Under the pieces are notes generated by a model. The model saw only the letters and a program-made list of their open reading frames with translations, did not search any database and was not told the origin of the DNA. A stretch of 64,000 nt of DNA from Clostridia bacterium (GTDB taxonomy: Bacteria; Bacillota; Clostridia; Oscillospirales; CAG-272), in NCBI GenBank assembly GCA_017501245.1, contig JAFVXI010000013.1:209889-273888 (forward strand), in the 5' to 3' direction. Of the stretch, positions 43,307 through 53,161 are shown piece after piece; the stretch's first letter is position 1; every line of letters begins with the position of its first letter. The translations under genes were made by a program, and so were the position numbers.

Positions 43307-44014
43307 ATGCTGGCTATTTATAAAAGAGAGCTTCGCTCTTATTTCAAGGGCGCAATAGGCTACGTCTTCTTGGTCGTATACCTTGCCGTTGCTGCCGTCG
43401 TGTTCGCTTATTCAAATCTTTTCGCTATGTCATCTCATATGACGGCGTTTTACACCTTCATGCTCCTCTTCTCGGCGATAGCGCTTCCGCTGCTCACGAT
43501 GAAGTCCTTCAGCGAGGAGAAAAAGACTAAGACGGAGCAGCTTCTGCTCACGGCTCCGATATCTCTGCCTGCTATGGTGTTCGGCAAGTTCCTCGCCGCC
43601 TACACCGTCTTCGCCGCAGTATCGGTGTTCACCTCGCTCTATTTCCTTCTTCTCATCCCCTACACGCAGCTTCAGGTCGGCGTATGGCTCGGCAACATCG
43701 TTGCTCAGCTCCTCGTCGGCATGGTGTTCATCACGATAGGTCTGTTTATCTCCTCCGTAACCGAGAACCAGCTCTCCAGCGCCATCGGAACGATAGCCGT
43801 TATCCTTGGCTTCCTCGGCATCGGTCTTTTAAACAACCTCCTGCCCACGACCTTCTTCTTAAGATACGTTCTTGATGCTATCTCGATCTTCTCGAGATTT
43901 CAGTCCTTCACCAGCGGCTATTTTGAGCTTTCCTCGCTCATTTATTACCTCTCCGTGAGCGGTATATTCCTCTGGCTGACCATCCGCATCTACGACCGCC
44001 GCAGATATAGCTGA
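43307..44014 (+). CDS. ABC-2 type permease (GldF-like)
   Basis: A 235-residue integral membrane protein with six helices. The N-terminus MLAIYKRELRSYFKGAIGYVFL and the loop MKSFSEEKKTKTEQLLLTAPI are diagnostic for the GldF/NosY-like permeases. It starts 11 bases after the ATPase, behind AAGGAGG. Forms the membrane channel part with the ATPase; substrate unknown. Confidence 0.94.
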   Translation: MLAIYKRELRSYFKGAIGYVFLVVYLAVAAVVFAYSNLFAMSSHMTAFYTFMLLFSAIALPLLTMKSFSEEKKTKTEQLLLTAPISLPAMVFGKFLAAYTVFAAVSVFTSLYFLLLIPYTQLQVGVWLGNIVAQLLVGMVFITIGLFISSVTENQLSSAIGTIAVILGFLGIGLLNNLLPTTFFLRYVLDAISIFSRFQSFTSGYFELSSLIYYLSVSGIFLWLTIRIYDRRRYS

Positions 44015-44049
44015 CGGAAAAGAACAAAACTTGAGTAAGGAACCGCATA

Positions 44050-45603
44050 ATGAATAAATTTCTACAAAAAGCAGAGGACGTCGTTTCCTCCCGGGGCTTT
44101 TCCTCGGGCGTGGTCACGGCTGCGGTGATAGCTCTCGTTATCGTCGCCAACGTGATCATATACACGCTGACGTCACTCTTCGGGCTTTATCTTTATTCTC
44201 CCACCAGGCACGACTACGGCATCACCGGCGTTACGGACGAGCTGTTCAGCGAGGCTGAGGAGAAGGGCGATAAGCTCACGATAACCTTTTTAATGGCTGA
44301 GGATGATCTCAAGGATCACGTCACGGGTATGTACGTGCTTGAGACTGCCAAAGCCTACGCAGAGAGATACAGCTTCATCGACCTGAAGTTCGTAAACCTG
44401 CTCACCAAGATGGATGAGGACAACAGGATAGTTGACCTCACTAAATATCAGACCGACCTCAGAGGCAACGAAACGCCACTGCGCACGCATTCGGTCATCT
44501 TTTCCTACGGAAAGGGCAACGAGGAGAATTACAGGGTCATAACCGACACCTATTCTACCGCGGGCTTTGCGGATTTCTACTCGCTTGACTCTGCCGGGAC
44601 GGCGTACGCCTATTCCGGCGAGGAGGTCATCGCCGCTATGATGGCGTGGGTGCTCAACGAGGAGCATAAGGTCGTATACTTCACCGAGAATCACGGCGAG
44701 ACCATCGACGTCGCCTTCTCAAACCTTCTCTCCTCCGCAGGCTATTACGTCGACGTAATAAACCTCCGCAAGCAGGACGTACCGGAGGATGCGGCGTTCG
44801 TCGCCATCTCTAACCCCATATCAGACTTTGAGAGCGCTGCCGATGGCTTCGACTACTACGGAGAGATCCAGCGCCTCGAGAAATATCTCAAGGAGGGCAA
44901 CGGCGGAAGGGGCGGAAGCCTCTACGTTGCCATCGATCCCTACTCCGACAAGCTTGACAACCTCGAGGACCTCATCGGAGAATACGGCATAACCATCGCC
45001 GGCAGCGGCGAGAGCGAGTTCGGTTATTCCAGAGAGCTGGTGCTTGACCCCTCCGAGGCGATAGCGCTCGACAGCATGTCCTTTATCGCATCCTATGCGG
45101 GCAGCGATATGGCTAAGAGCATCTCGGATAACGTCGTTGAATATAAAAACGGCAGAGTTCTTCTCTCCGAGGTGGCACGCCTCGTGCTTGACGGGGACAA
45201 GGGTGCGGAGTCGCTGCTCGTATCCTCCTCCACCTCCAGGGTCCTCTGGGAGGGCAACACCGTTGATTCCGACGGCGGCTACGACGTTTGCGCTTATTCC
45301 TCACGCACGGAGGGTGAGGGCGCAGAGTCGAAAATTATGGTAGTACCCAGCGTACTGCTGACAAACGGTGATCTTATGGTTGCCGACGGCTATTCAAACA
45401 AGGAATTTATGTATTCGGCTCTTTCCGAGATATTCGGCTCAAGCACCGCAATATACGGCACGAAGAGCGTTCAGTACGACAGCGGCATCGTTGAAAATCT
45501 CACGCAAAGCACCGCCGCCGTATTTACCGTGCTGCTTCTCGCCATTCCCGTGGCGCTCACGGCAGTCGGCGTTATCGTTGTAGTAAGGAGGAAGCGCAGA
45601 TGA
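44050..45603 (+). CDS. GldG-like membrane-anchored protein, copy 1
   Basis: A 517-residue protein with an N-terminal helix (VVTAAVIALVIVANVIIYTL, about 20-40), a long extracytoplasmic domain and a C-terminal helix (about 488-510) followed by VVRRKRR. The domain contains the GldG/IFT52-like features: KGDKLTITFLMAED near the start, HKVVYFTENHGET (about 205-217), and the DVINLRKQDVPEDAAFVAISNPISDF segment with LEKYLKEGNGGRGGSLYVAIDP. This fold binds sugar- or peptide-like ligands in related proteins, but its role is unknown. The stop overlaps the start of copy 2 (ATGA). Confidence 0.88.
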   Translation: MNKFLQKAEDVVSSRGFSSGVVTAAVIALVIVANVIIYTLTSLFGLYLYSPTRHDYGITGVTDELFSEAEEKGDKLTITFLMAEDDLKDHVTGMYVLETAKAYAERYSFIDLKFVNLLTKMDEDNRIVDLTKYQTDLRGNETPLRTHSVIFSYGKGNEENYRVITDTYSTAGFADFYSLDSAGTAYAYSGEEVIAAMMAWVLNEEHKVVYFTENHGETIDVAFSNLLSSAGYYVDVINLRKQDVPEDAAFVAISNPISDFESAADGFDYYGEIQRLEKYLKEGNGGRGGSLYVAIDPYSDKLDNLEDLIGEYGITIAGSGESEFGYSRELVLDPSEAIALDSMSFIASYAGSDMAKSISDNVVEYKNGRVLLSEVARLVLDGDKGAESLLVSSSTSRVLWEGNTVDSDGGYDVCAYSSRTEGEGAESKIMVVPSVLLTNGDLMVADGYSNKEFMYSALSEIFGSSTAIYGTKSVQYDSGIVENLTQSTAAVFTVLLLAIPVALTAVGVIVVVRRKRR

Positions 45604-47270
45604 TAGCAAGGCTCTTGAAGAGCAGAACGACCAGAACGAAGATCTTTACAGTTATCACCGTTGTCGCTATCCTTTTAACGGTTGCACTCAATATGCTTCT
45701 CACCTACGTAGGAGATCAGTCGCAGATCTTCATCGATATGACTCCCGAGGGCTTCTATTCCATGACGGATAAGATGAAGGAGTCCTGCGAGGAGATCCTC
45801 GGCGAGCCGGATTCCGACGGCAATATGAAGGAGATAAAGATCACCTTCTGTCAGGATCCGGATGCGCTCGAGCGCTCCTCATCCCTGAGGGCTACCTACT
45901 TTATGGCTCTGCAGATGAGAAACGCCTTTAAAAACGTCACCGTAGAAACGGTAAACGTTGCGCTCAATCCCGCCGCCGTGTCTATGTACCGCACGACCTC
46001 GCACAGAGAGATCGCGGGTACGGATATGATCGTCTCCTATCAGGGAAGGTACAGGATAGCCGATGCAACCACCTTCTGGACCGAAAACAGCTTCTCCTAT
46101 AACGGAGAGTACAGAATGGTTTCCATTCTCGCATCGCTCACAGCACTCAATTCCCCCGCAGCCTACTTCGTTTCCAATCACGGAACGACCTATTACGATC
46201 CCGAGGATCCCGACTCCGAGATGAGCCTCTCTATGGCTTACGCCGCAGAGCTTATCGAGGAGAGAGGGCTTCAGATCAAAACGCTGGACCTCTCCGACCC
46301 TCAGATAACGAGGATACCCGAGGACTGCGCACTGCTCATCATTAACGCACCTACGGTGGATTTCACGCCCGATCCCGATAAGCTCGACAGCTTCTTCTAC
46401 GTCTCCGAGCTTGAAAAGATCGACAGATATCTCACCGCCCACTCGGGTGCAGTCATTATTAACAAGGCGTACGACGTCGAGCTGCCCGAGCTTGAAGGCT
46501 TCCTTAAGGAGTGGGGCATCGGATACGGAAACGCACTCGTTAAGGACACGGATAACTGCCTTCCCAGCGTCGGCGAGGCAGGAACCGCCATCGTCGGAGT
46601 TTACGATATCGACAGCTTCGGAGGAGCTTACTACGGAGATTACGCAAATCTTCAGAGCGCCCCCAAGATGATCTTCACCAACTCCGGATATCTCTACAAC
46701 ACCTACGCACCCGCAGACACTCAGGAGGAGTCGGGAGGCTTCAACACCACCAGGTATTACTCCCACTTTATAAACACCTCGGACGGATCCGTTGCTTACG
46801 CAGGCCCCGGATCTACGGACGTAGTTGAGGGAGAGGGAACGAAGGCCCTCGCCGCAGCCTCGGTCAGAACGCATCTTGACTCCGAAACGGCGGAGACGGT
46901 CTATTCCTATCTCTTCTGCACCAACACTAAGGACTTTCTTTCCAATTCGCTGATAGGAAATAAGTCGTATGCCAACTACGGCATCATGGCATCGCTTATC
47001 AGCTCTATCTCGCGTATCGACAGATATGCGTCTATGTCGCTCGGAGGTCTCTCCATGAACTCCCCCTCCTATGGAGGAAAGCAGACGCATACCACCACCC
47101 TCACCGAGACCGGAGAGAAGATCTATTCCGCAGACGCCAAGGACGTTATTTCGATAAACCAGCCCTTCACCATCGTTGACAGAGTGCTGTTTACCGTGAT
47201 GATCTCGGCGATCCCCGTCGCTATCCTGGTCTACGGAATTATCGTTTTCGTCAAGAGAAGAAATCTATAG
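45600..47270 (+). CDS. GldG-like membrane-anchored protein, copy 2
   Basis: A 556-residue paralogue of the preceding gene with the same plan: N-terminal helix (FTVITVVAILLTVALNMLLTYV), extracytoplasmic domain and C-terminal helix (VLFTVMISAIPVAILVYGIIVFV) followed by KRRNL. Matching features are KEIKITFCQDPD, PAAYFVSNHGTTYYDPEDPD, IKTLDLSDPQITRIPEDCALLIINAPTVDF and LEKIDRYLTAHSGAVIINK. Sequence identity between the copies appears low, so the duplication is old or the two are separate subunits of a heteromer. Translationally coupled on both sides (next gene 10 bases away). Confidence 0.87.
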   Translation: MIARLLKSRTTRTKIFTVITVVAILLTVALNMLLTYVGDQSQIFIDMTPEGFYSMTDKMKESCEEILGEPDSDGNMKEIKITFCQDPDALERSSSLRATYFMALQMRNAFKNVTVETVNVALNPAAVSMYRTTSHREIAGTDMIVSYQGRYRIADATTFWTENSFSYNGEYRMVSILASLTALNSPAAYFVSNHGTTYYDPEDPDSEMSLSMAYAAELIEERGLQIKTLDLSDPQITRIPEDCALLIINAPTVDFTPDPDKLDSFFYVSELEKIDRYLTAHSGAVIINKAYDVELPELEGFLKEWGIGYGNALVKDTDNCLPSVGEAGTAIVGVYDIDSFGGAYYGDYANLQSAPKMIFTNSGYLYNTYAPADTQEESGGFNTTRYYSHFINTSDGSVAYAGPGSTDVVEGEGTKALAAASVRTHLDSETAETVYSYLFCTNTKDFLSNSLIGNKSYANYGIMASLISSISRIDRYASMSLGGLSMNSPSYGGKQTHTTTLTETGEKIYSADAKDVISINQPFTIVDRVLFTVMISAIPVAILVYGIIVFVKRRNL

Positions 47271-47280
47271 GAGGACGGAA

Positions 47281-50200
47281 ATGAAAGAAGTAGTTAAAAA
47301 GAAGCTTACTCGCTCTCAGAGAAGTGCTATCATACTCTCCTCCGTTCTCGCAGGTCTTATCATCATCAGCATCGTCCTCTCGATAGTTTATGCGCACGTT
47401 ATGGCATCGAAGGACAACACGAAAGAGCCCCTCGACATCAGAGAGGAGCTTGGAGAGTCGGAATACGTCGGTATTCCCATAGCCTACTCACGCCTCGAGG
47501 AGCGCCAGTTCCGTGCGATGAGCGTGAGCAACAAAAACGGAAAATTCTACCTCACCCGCCCGAACGCCTATGGCGAGTTCTGGATCAGCTACGATCTCGG
47601 AGAGGGCGATGAGGTCAAGTGGACTCAGTATATTCCTCCTATCGTCGATGCCGAGGGCGAATTCAATTACGAAACGCTCTATTCGCTCGATGAGACCGAC
47701 GGCTATGGCAAGTATTATATGCTCAGCCGCCTCTGCTCCGCTGTCGGAACGGTATATTTCCAGGAGAGGATAGACCTCCCCGTCATCGAGGAAGGTGACA
47801 GCGAGGAGGTAAAGGAGCAAAAGCGCGCAAGAAGGCAGGAGCTGCTTGAGGAGTACGGCCTCGTTGGCGAGGGCGCCTCGGTCGTTTCCTTCGCTTACGC
47901 AGAGCTTGACGAGGAGAAAAAGCTTATCCTTAAGGAGGATGACTCCGAATATCCCCAAAGGCATATCACGATAGGAGATTCTGCGCTCAACGGCCAGGGC
48001 TTCTATTACAGAGTTGACGGCAGGGATTGTATCTATTACACCTCCTTCGACACCCTCGGCTACGCTCTTATGGGCGTTAATTCCTTCATCAAGGGAACTC
48101 TCGTTTCCGCAGGTCTTGCCGAGGACACCACCTTTGAGCCCATCCTTACCACCGATTTCAAGGAGTGGCACAACACCGTTTACGAGAGCGGAAGCGTGGC
48201 GGCGGGCTCCTCGGTAGTCGCTAAGGGCGACGCCCTCCTTCCCATCAAGGAGTCGGCAGAGTATAAGCCCGAGGATCATCCCGACGGCTACTACGTGGTG
48301 GTTGGCGAGCAGATGAGCTTTGACCTCGGCGAGGCGGGTGAGGATTCGGATTCCGAGCGCCTCATCGGTGCGCTCCTCGGAGCCTCCGTCGGAGATCATT
48401 CCTCATCTCCTATCTATATCACGAACATCATGCAGCCGAACGAGTCGGTCAACACCGTCATAGACTTCGGCGATAAGGACAGCGTCAGATACAGCTATGA
48501 GATAGTTAGTCTCGAGGCCATCCTCGACTACGCTGACGCATCCGGCAAAAAGCTTGAAAAAGTCGACACGGGTACCCCCGTCGGCTCGTCTAAGCTCGTA
48601 AGAGTAGCCTATAACTGCTCTATCGATGGCAAGCGGATAAACACGGTCAGCCTCCATGCGGTCATGGATCTGTCGCTCGAGCTTATTCCCGAGGCGGCAA
48701 GGGCTGCCGTTGCTGCGTCCTCGGTCGGCACGCTCTCCGAGGCTATCAGCTTCGAGATCGAATACACCAAGGATAACGCCATAGCCTCGCTCGAAGAGAT
48801 AGTTATCACCGACATCATCGGCATATACGACAAGAAGGGCGCTCCGCTCGAAAAGGTCACCGAGGATAGCTACGTCGACCTCAGGTATTTCGAGAGGATA
48901 AACGGCGAGGACGGAGAAACCAAGTCTCTCACCGTAAAGATCTCCGACGTCAAGGACGATGAGAAGTGGGGTGGGCTTGCGTCGGCTCTGCTCGGCAGAT
49001 CCAAGGGCAGCAAGCTTAATATCACCGCCATCTCGGTGACGAAGCATCACGAGGCGCTCTCGGAGTTCACCACCTACGTGATAAAGGATATCGAGTGCTA
49101 TATCGAGTCCGAGCTTATCGTATCCTTCCGATTCCTCAACGAAAAGGACAGAGATCCCTTCTTTGGCGAGTCTCTTTACGAAAACAACACTACCGGCTAT
49201 AAGAACTACGGTCTTAATGCGGAAACCTGTCAGAACGTTCTCCGCATTGTCGGCGGTCTCGGAGCAGACACCTCGCATTCCGTCGGTCTCTCGGGCAGCA
49301 CCGTTGCCATTGGACTTACCCATGAGAGGATGAAGGAATACGGGCTTTACGACTACACCATCTATTTCGAGCTTCCGAGAGGCATCTACGACGCCACCTA
49401 CTACGAGAATATGGAGGAGAGCGGCGCTGAGGACGTTGACGACGTCACGGAGTTTGCCTGGAGGGGCACTCTCGGCTTCCACCTTTATGTCAGCAAGCCC
49501 GATCCCTCGACGGGCAAGAGATACGTCGGCTCAGATATGTACGATCTCGTCGTTGAGATCGCGGGCGACGCATTCGATTTCCTCGACTACTCCTTCTCGG
49601 AGTTCTGGGCGAGAGAAAACGTGATGCTCGTAAGGGCTGAAAACCTCGCTTCTCTTGAGATAGACTTCAATATGGAGGATCTCAAGGGCGGATATAATTT
49701 CGAGATCAACGAAAAGACCTATTACTACTACGGCATCTGGGATGGCAAGCCTGTCTGGAATGAGATCAAGGCTGAGGGCGCCGTCGGCTCGGAGAGCCGC
49801 TTCGAGATAGCAATCTCGCTTGACGAGGGCGAGGTCACCGAAACCAAGGCGTCGAAGCTTATCGCCGACTCCATAAACGGAAAGACCAGCGCCTACACCG
49901 TCTACGACAAACAGATGCTTCATTCCAACACGATAGAGACTCTCGGAGCCTCAAACTTTATGCTTGCTCTGCAGATCCTCCAGATGACAACCTATCAGGG
50001 AGTCCTCACCGAGGAGGAGCAGGCGGCGGGCCTCGCCAGCGAAAAGCTTATGAGCTTAACTATGAAGCTCAAGGAGGAGGTCAACGATATGAACACCACC
50101 TACGTCTACAACTTCTACCGCGTGGGCGACAGAAAGATCATGGTGTCCGTGTCTGAGGTAGACGCCTTCGGCAAAACGCTCGAATCGGTCTCCGAGTTCT

Positions 50201-50301
50201 ATCTTTCGACCTTCTCATTCAAGAAGGTTGTTTACGGCTATCTCTCGATGCTGAACGGCCTTGAGGTCAACGGAGATCTGCCTTATCCCGACGAAAAATG
50301 A
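47281..50301 (+). CDS. giant DUF4340-like membrane-anchored protein
   Basis: A 1006-residue protein, about twice the usual length of DUF4340 proteins that follow GldG-like genes. One N-terminal helix (SAIILSSVLAGLIIISIVLSIVYA, about 16-39) and an entirely extracytoplasmic remainder. It seems built of repeated beta-rich modules: several blocks with DLRYFERINGEDGE, KISDVKDDEKWGGLASALLG, and a YYYYGIWDGKPVWNEIK segment near the end; the C-terminal part has YNFYRVGDRKIMVSV. No catalytic motif found. The assignment rests mostly on operon position. AGGAGGACGG precedes the ATG. No canonical terminator follows; a GGGCGCA/TGCGCCC hairpin lies at about 50308-50333. Confidence 0.8.
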   Translation: MKEVVKKKLTRSQRSAIILSSVLAGLIIISIVLSIVYAHVMASKDNTKEPLDIREELGESEYVGIPIAYSRLEERQFRAMSVSNKNGKFYLTRPNAYGEFWISYDLGEGDEVKWTQYIPPIVDAEGEFNYETLYSLDETDGYGKYYMLSRLCSAVGTVYFQERIDLPVIEEGDSEEVKEQKRARRQELLEEYGLVGEGASVVSFAYAELDEEKKLILKEDDSEYPQRHITIGDSALNGQGFYYRVDGRDCIYYTSFDTLGYALMGVNSFIKGTLVSAGLAEDTTFEPILTTDFKEWHNTVYESGSVAAGSSVVAKGDALLPIKESAEYKPEDHPDGYYVVVGEQMSFDLGEAGEDSDSERLIGALLGASVGDHSSSPIYITNIMQPNESVNTVIDFGDKDSVRYSYEIVSLEAILDYADASGKKLEKVDTGTPVGSSKLVRVAYNCSIDGKRINTVSLHAVMDLSLELIPEAARAAVAASSVGTLSEAISFEIEYTKDNAIASLEEIVITDIIGIYDKKGAPLEKVTEDSYVDLRYFERINGEDGETKSLTVKISDVKDDEKWGGLASALLGRSKGSKLNITAISVTKHHEALSEFTTYVIKDIECYIESELIVSFRFLNEKDRDPFFGESLYENNTTGYKNYGLNAETCQNVLRIVGGLGADTSHSVGLSGSTVAIGLTHERMKEYGLYDYTIYFELPRGIYDATYYENMEESGAEDVDDVTEFAWRGTLGFHLYVSKPDPSTGKRYVGSDMYDLVVEIAGDAFDFLDYSFSEFWARENVMLVRAENLASLEIDFNMEDLKGGYNFEINEKTYYYYGIWDGKPVWNEIKAEGAVGSESRFEIAISLDEGEVTETKASKLIADSINGKTSAYTVYDKQMLHSNTIETLGASNFMLALQILQMTTYQGVLTEEEQAAGLASEKLMSLTMKLKEEVNDMNTTYVYNFYRVGDRKIMVSVSEVDAFGKTLESVSEFYLSTFSFKKVVYGYLSMLNGLEVNGDLPYPDEK

Positions 50302-50385
50302 CAGCCTCGGGCGCATCCCATGGCAGGTGCGCCCCGTGCGGGATAAATATTAAAGTTATTTTTAGAAAATATTTTTAAAAAGTAT

Positions 50386-50414
50386 TTGCTTTTTGAGATA
50401 ATGTGTGCTATAAT
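50386..50414 (+). promoter_or_regulatory. sigma-A promoter of the 681-residue lipoprotein gene
   Basis: TTGCTT (50386-50391), 17-base spacer, TATAAT (50409-50414). Confidence 0.8.
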
Positions 50415-50506
50415 AACTAAGCGAATGTCATAATGGAGCGGTGTACGCCTATGCTCCGGGTTGCCTAACGTAATAAAAAAGTAGATATAAAAAGGATTTT
50501 ACGACG

Positions 50507-52552
50507 ATGAAAAAGAGAATTATCAGTATGCTCCTTGTCGTATGCACGCTCGTTCTCGCTCTTGCGAGCTGCGCTTACAGCTACGACAACGACGACATGA
50601 CCGCCTACGTCAACTTTAACAAGCAGGCGTTCCTTGCAGGCCTCAGCACTCTCGAGATCGAGGACGCTGATTTCGGCACCGACGAGGACGTAAGATGGCA
50701 GAAGGTTGCTGACGCTATCATTACCTCCCTTGCAGGTAAGGCTGACACCGAGGTCAAGAAGAACGAGGGTAAGCCCGGCACCTCCGACACCCTTTACTAT
50801 TGCTACTACGCTACCTTTGATAAGGATGGCGAGACCGTTACCGTTTATGCATCCAGCATGAAGGAGTCCAGCGCTGTTAAGCTTCAGCTTGGTCTCTCCT
50901 CCGCTGAGGGTCTTGACAAGCTCATCGCAGAGAAGGTTTCTGCGGATGACTTCACCATGACCGACTTCTATTACAACACCGACACCTCCGCCGTTACCAA
51001 GGCTGGCGACACCCTCGTCGTTACCTACACCAGAAGCTATAAGCTTCCTACCGCTGACGGCGGCACCGAGGATAAGAAGAACACCTACACCAACCTCATC
51101 ATCACTCTCGATCCCGAGCTCGCTCTTACCGGCCCCGAGGCAGACGGCAAGAAGACCGCTGCAAGCTTCGAGGAGTATCTCCTTGGCGTTACCGCAGGTG
51201 CTGAGCAGGCTTCCAAGACCTTCAACGAGAACATCAACGGAAACGACGTTGCTGTTACCTACAGCGGCATCAAGGTCAACTGGGTCGTTGAGTCCGACAT
51301 CGAGGACAACTTTACCGTAAAGCACACTCCCTTCCCCGACACCACCAAGAACGTTAACACCGTTGAGGGTGCGAGCGTTGATCTCAAGGGCAAGGAGCTC
51401 ACCTACCACGTATTCCCCGTATACTATCTTGAGGCTCCCGAGCTTAACGCTAAGATCATTCTTGAAGAGCTTCTCGGCACCTCTATGAAGGTTGGCGGCG
51501 ACGCTGACGAGGACGGCGAGATCTCCGATAGCGAGAAGGGAACTCTTGCAGTATTCACCGACGACGGCTACAAGAACGGCGAGGACACCCTTAACAAGCT
51601 CCTCACCAAGCTTGTTGAGCTTCTTGGCGATCTCTCCGAGGCAGAGGATGCTCACGAGGACGCTGAGGAGGCTAAGGACAAGGCTCAGGCAGCAGTAGAC
51701 AAGGCTGACGGCAGCCCCACAAAGGACCAGAGCGACGCTCTCGACAAGGCTAAGGAGGATCTTACCAAGGCCGAGACCGCACTTAAGGACGCAGAGAAGG
51801 CTGTTGACGATCAGACTACTAAGATTCTTGCCTGCACCAAGAGCGGCGACAACGTCAAGACTGTCGAGAACGCTATCGTTGACGACTACAAGCAGTACAG
51901 ATACGACACTCTTGAGAAGACCTACAAGAGCGCTATAAAGAAGAACCTTGCGGCAGCTATCTTCGCTCTCGCTAAGGAGAATCTTGAGTATAAGAAGAAT
52001 GCTGACGGCAGCTTCATCCTTCCCGAGAAGGCTGTTAAGGAGGCTTACGATCTTCTTATCAACAACTACGAGTACGACTACTATGAGGGAACCTATTCCT
52101 CTTCCTCTTCTACCACCAAGAAGACCAACTATCAGGAGTATATGAACAAGGGCGGCTTCGTTGCCTTCCTTAAGGATGAGCTCGCTATGAAGAGCACCGA
52201 CAGCACCGACGCTGTTTACGCAGCTATCCGTGAGGATGCTGAGGACGCAGTTAAGGACACCATCATCATCTACGTTCTTAAGAGCGCATGCGATGGCGAC
52301 GTCAGTGTTACCGCTGAGGATATCGACACCTTCAAGTCCAGCATCAACTATCTCCTCCTTCAGTACCAGATGGGTACCGACGGCGTAAAGGAGAGCTACT
52401 ATATGCCCGCACTTCAGCTTGACAACGTTCTTAACTTCTTCCTTGAGGAGAAGGAGGAGGACGACGGTGATGACAACAAGATTGATTACGTTCGTCTCAC
52501 CTACACCTTCAAGCCCGAGGATGCTGACGCTGATGAGGATGCGGATAAGTAA
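50507..52552 (+). CDS. large lipoprotein with trigger-factor C-like helical region
   Basis: A 681-residue protein. Type II signal peptide with lipobox LASC (Cys22). Residues 30-330 are beta-rich (VTVYASSMKESSAVKL, LVVTYTRSYKLP). About 370-440 is a charged coiled coil (AEDAHEDAEEAKDKAQAAV ... LTKAETALKDAEKAV). From 455 on it is helical with the pattern of trigger factor C-terminal arms (LPEKAVKEAYDLLINNYEYDY, FVAFLKDELAMKS, AVKDTIIIYVLKSACDG, VTAEDIDTFKSSINYLL), matching in order the later lipoprotein at 53162. The tail is acidic. Probably an extracytoplasmic chaperone-like or scaffold lipoprotein (inference). Highly expressed by codon choice (GCT, GTT, AAG rich). Own promoter and terminator. 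Confidence 0.8.
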   Translation: MKKRIISMLLVVCTLVLALASCAYSYDNDDMTAYVNFNKQAFLAGLSTLEIEDADFGTDEDVRWQKVADAIITSLAGKADTEVKKNEGKPGTSDTLYYCYYATFDKDGETVTVYASSMKESSAVKLQLGLSSAEGLDKLIAEKVSADDFTMTDFYYNTDTSAVTKAGDTLVVTYTRSYKLPTADGGTEDKKNTYTNLIITLDPELALTGPEADGKKTAASFEEYLLGVTAGAEQASKTFNENINGNDVAVTYSGIKVNWVVESDIEDNFTVKHTPFPDTTKNVNTVEGASVDLKGKELTYHVFPVYYLEAPELNAKIILEELLGTSMKVGGDADEDGEISDSEKGTLAVFTDDGYKNGEDTLNKLLTKLVELLGDLSEAEDAHEDAEEAKDKAQAAVDKADGSPTKDQSDALDKAKEDLTKAETALKDAEKAVDDQTTKILACTKSGDNVKTVENAIVDDYKQYRYDTLEKTYKSAIKKNLAAAIFALAKENLEYKKNADGSFILPEKAVKEAYDLLINNYEYDYYEGTYSSSSSTTKKTNYQEYMNKGGFVAFLKDELAMKSTDSTDAVYAAIREDAEDAVKDTIIIYVLKSACDGDVSVTAEDIDTFKSSINYLLLQYQMGTDGVKESYYMPALQLDNVLNFFLEEKEEDDGDDNKIDYVRLTYTFKPEDADADEDADK

Positions 52553-52590
52553 TCCCGCTCCCCGTGGCGACTGACTTTTAAGTTAAGAGA

Positions 52591-52646
52591 AAAGGACTGT
52601 TTATCGGCCTCACGTCAAGGCCCATTGGGCAGTCCTTTCTTTTTTA
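52591..52646 (+). terminator. terminator of the 681-residue lipoprotein gene
   Basis: Stem AAAGGACTG (52591-52599) with CAGTCCTTT (52630-52638), then CTTTTTT. Confidence 0.88.
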
Positions 52647-52662
52647 TCGATTAGGAGAAGGA

Positions 52663-53115
52663 ATGAAAGAGGTCTGTTTATATACGGACGGAGCCTGCAG
52701 GGGCAATCCCGGCAGGGGCGGCTGGGGCGCCATTCTCACCTACGGCAGGTTTGAGAAGGAGCTATCAGGCGGCGAGCCCGTAACCACTAACAACCGTATG
52801 GAGCTTCTCGCAGCCATAAATGGGCTGAAGGCTCTGAAGGAGCCCTGCAAAGTAAAGCTCTATTCGGATTCAAAATATCTCGTGGACGCCTTTAACGAGG
52901 GCTGGGTCTACGGCTGGAAGAAGAGCGGCTGGAAAAGAGGCAGGGATGAATTAAAAAACCCCGATCTCTGGGAGGAGCTTTACGAGCTTGTCGCCATCCA
53001 CAAGGTGGAGTTTATCTGGGTCAAGGGTCACGCCGGCCACGAATATAACGAAAGATGCGACACGCTTGCAACCACCTTCGCAGACAGCTTCCCCGAGCCT
53101 CTCTCGGAGGCGTGA
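52663..53115 (+). CDS. rnhA: ribonuclease HI
   Basis: A 150-residue type 1 RNase H that removes RNA from RNA:DNA hybrids. The catalytic DEDD set is visible: Asp in YTDGACRGNPG, Glu in NNRMELLAA, Asp in YSDSKYLVDAF, Asp in NERCDTLA; the basic handle GWKKSGWKRGRDELKNPDLW is also present, as is the mobile His in VKGHAGHEYNE. Length and order are textbook. AGGAGAAGG precedes the ATG. It is between two trigger-factor-like lipoprotein genes and is followed 46 bases on by the second. Confidence 0.97.
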   Translation: MKEVCLYTDGACRGNPGRGGWGAILTYGRFEKELSGGEPVTTNNRMELLAAINGLKALKEPCKVKLYSDSKYLVDAFNEGWVYGWKKSGWKRGRDELKNPDLWEELYELVAIHKVEFIWVKGHAGHEYNERCDTLATTFADSFPEPLSEA

Positions 53116-53161
53116 ATAACTCTCACGCACGTGCGTTAAATACATTATAAGGAAAATACAG

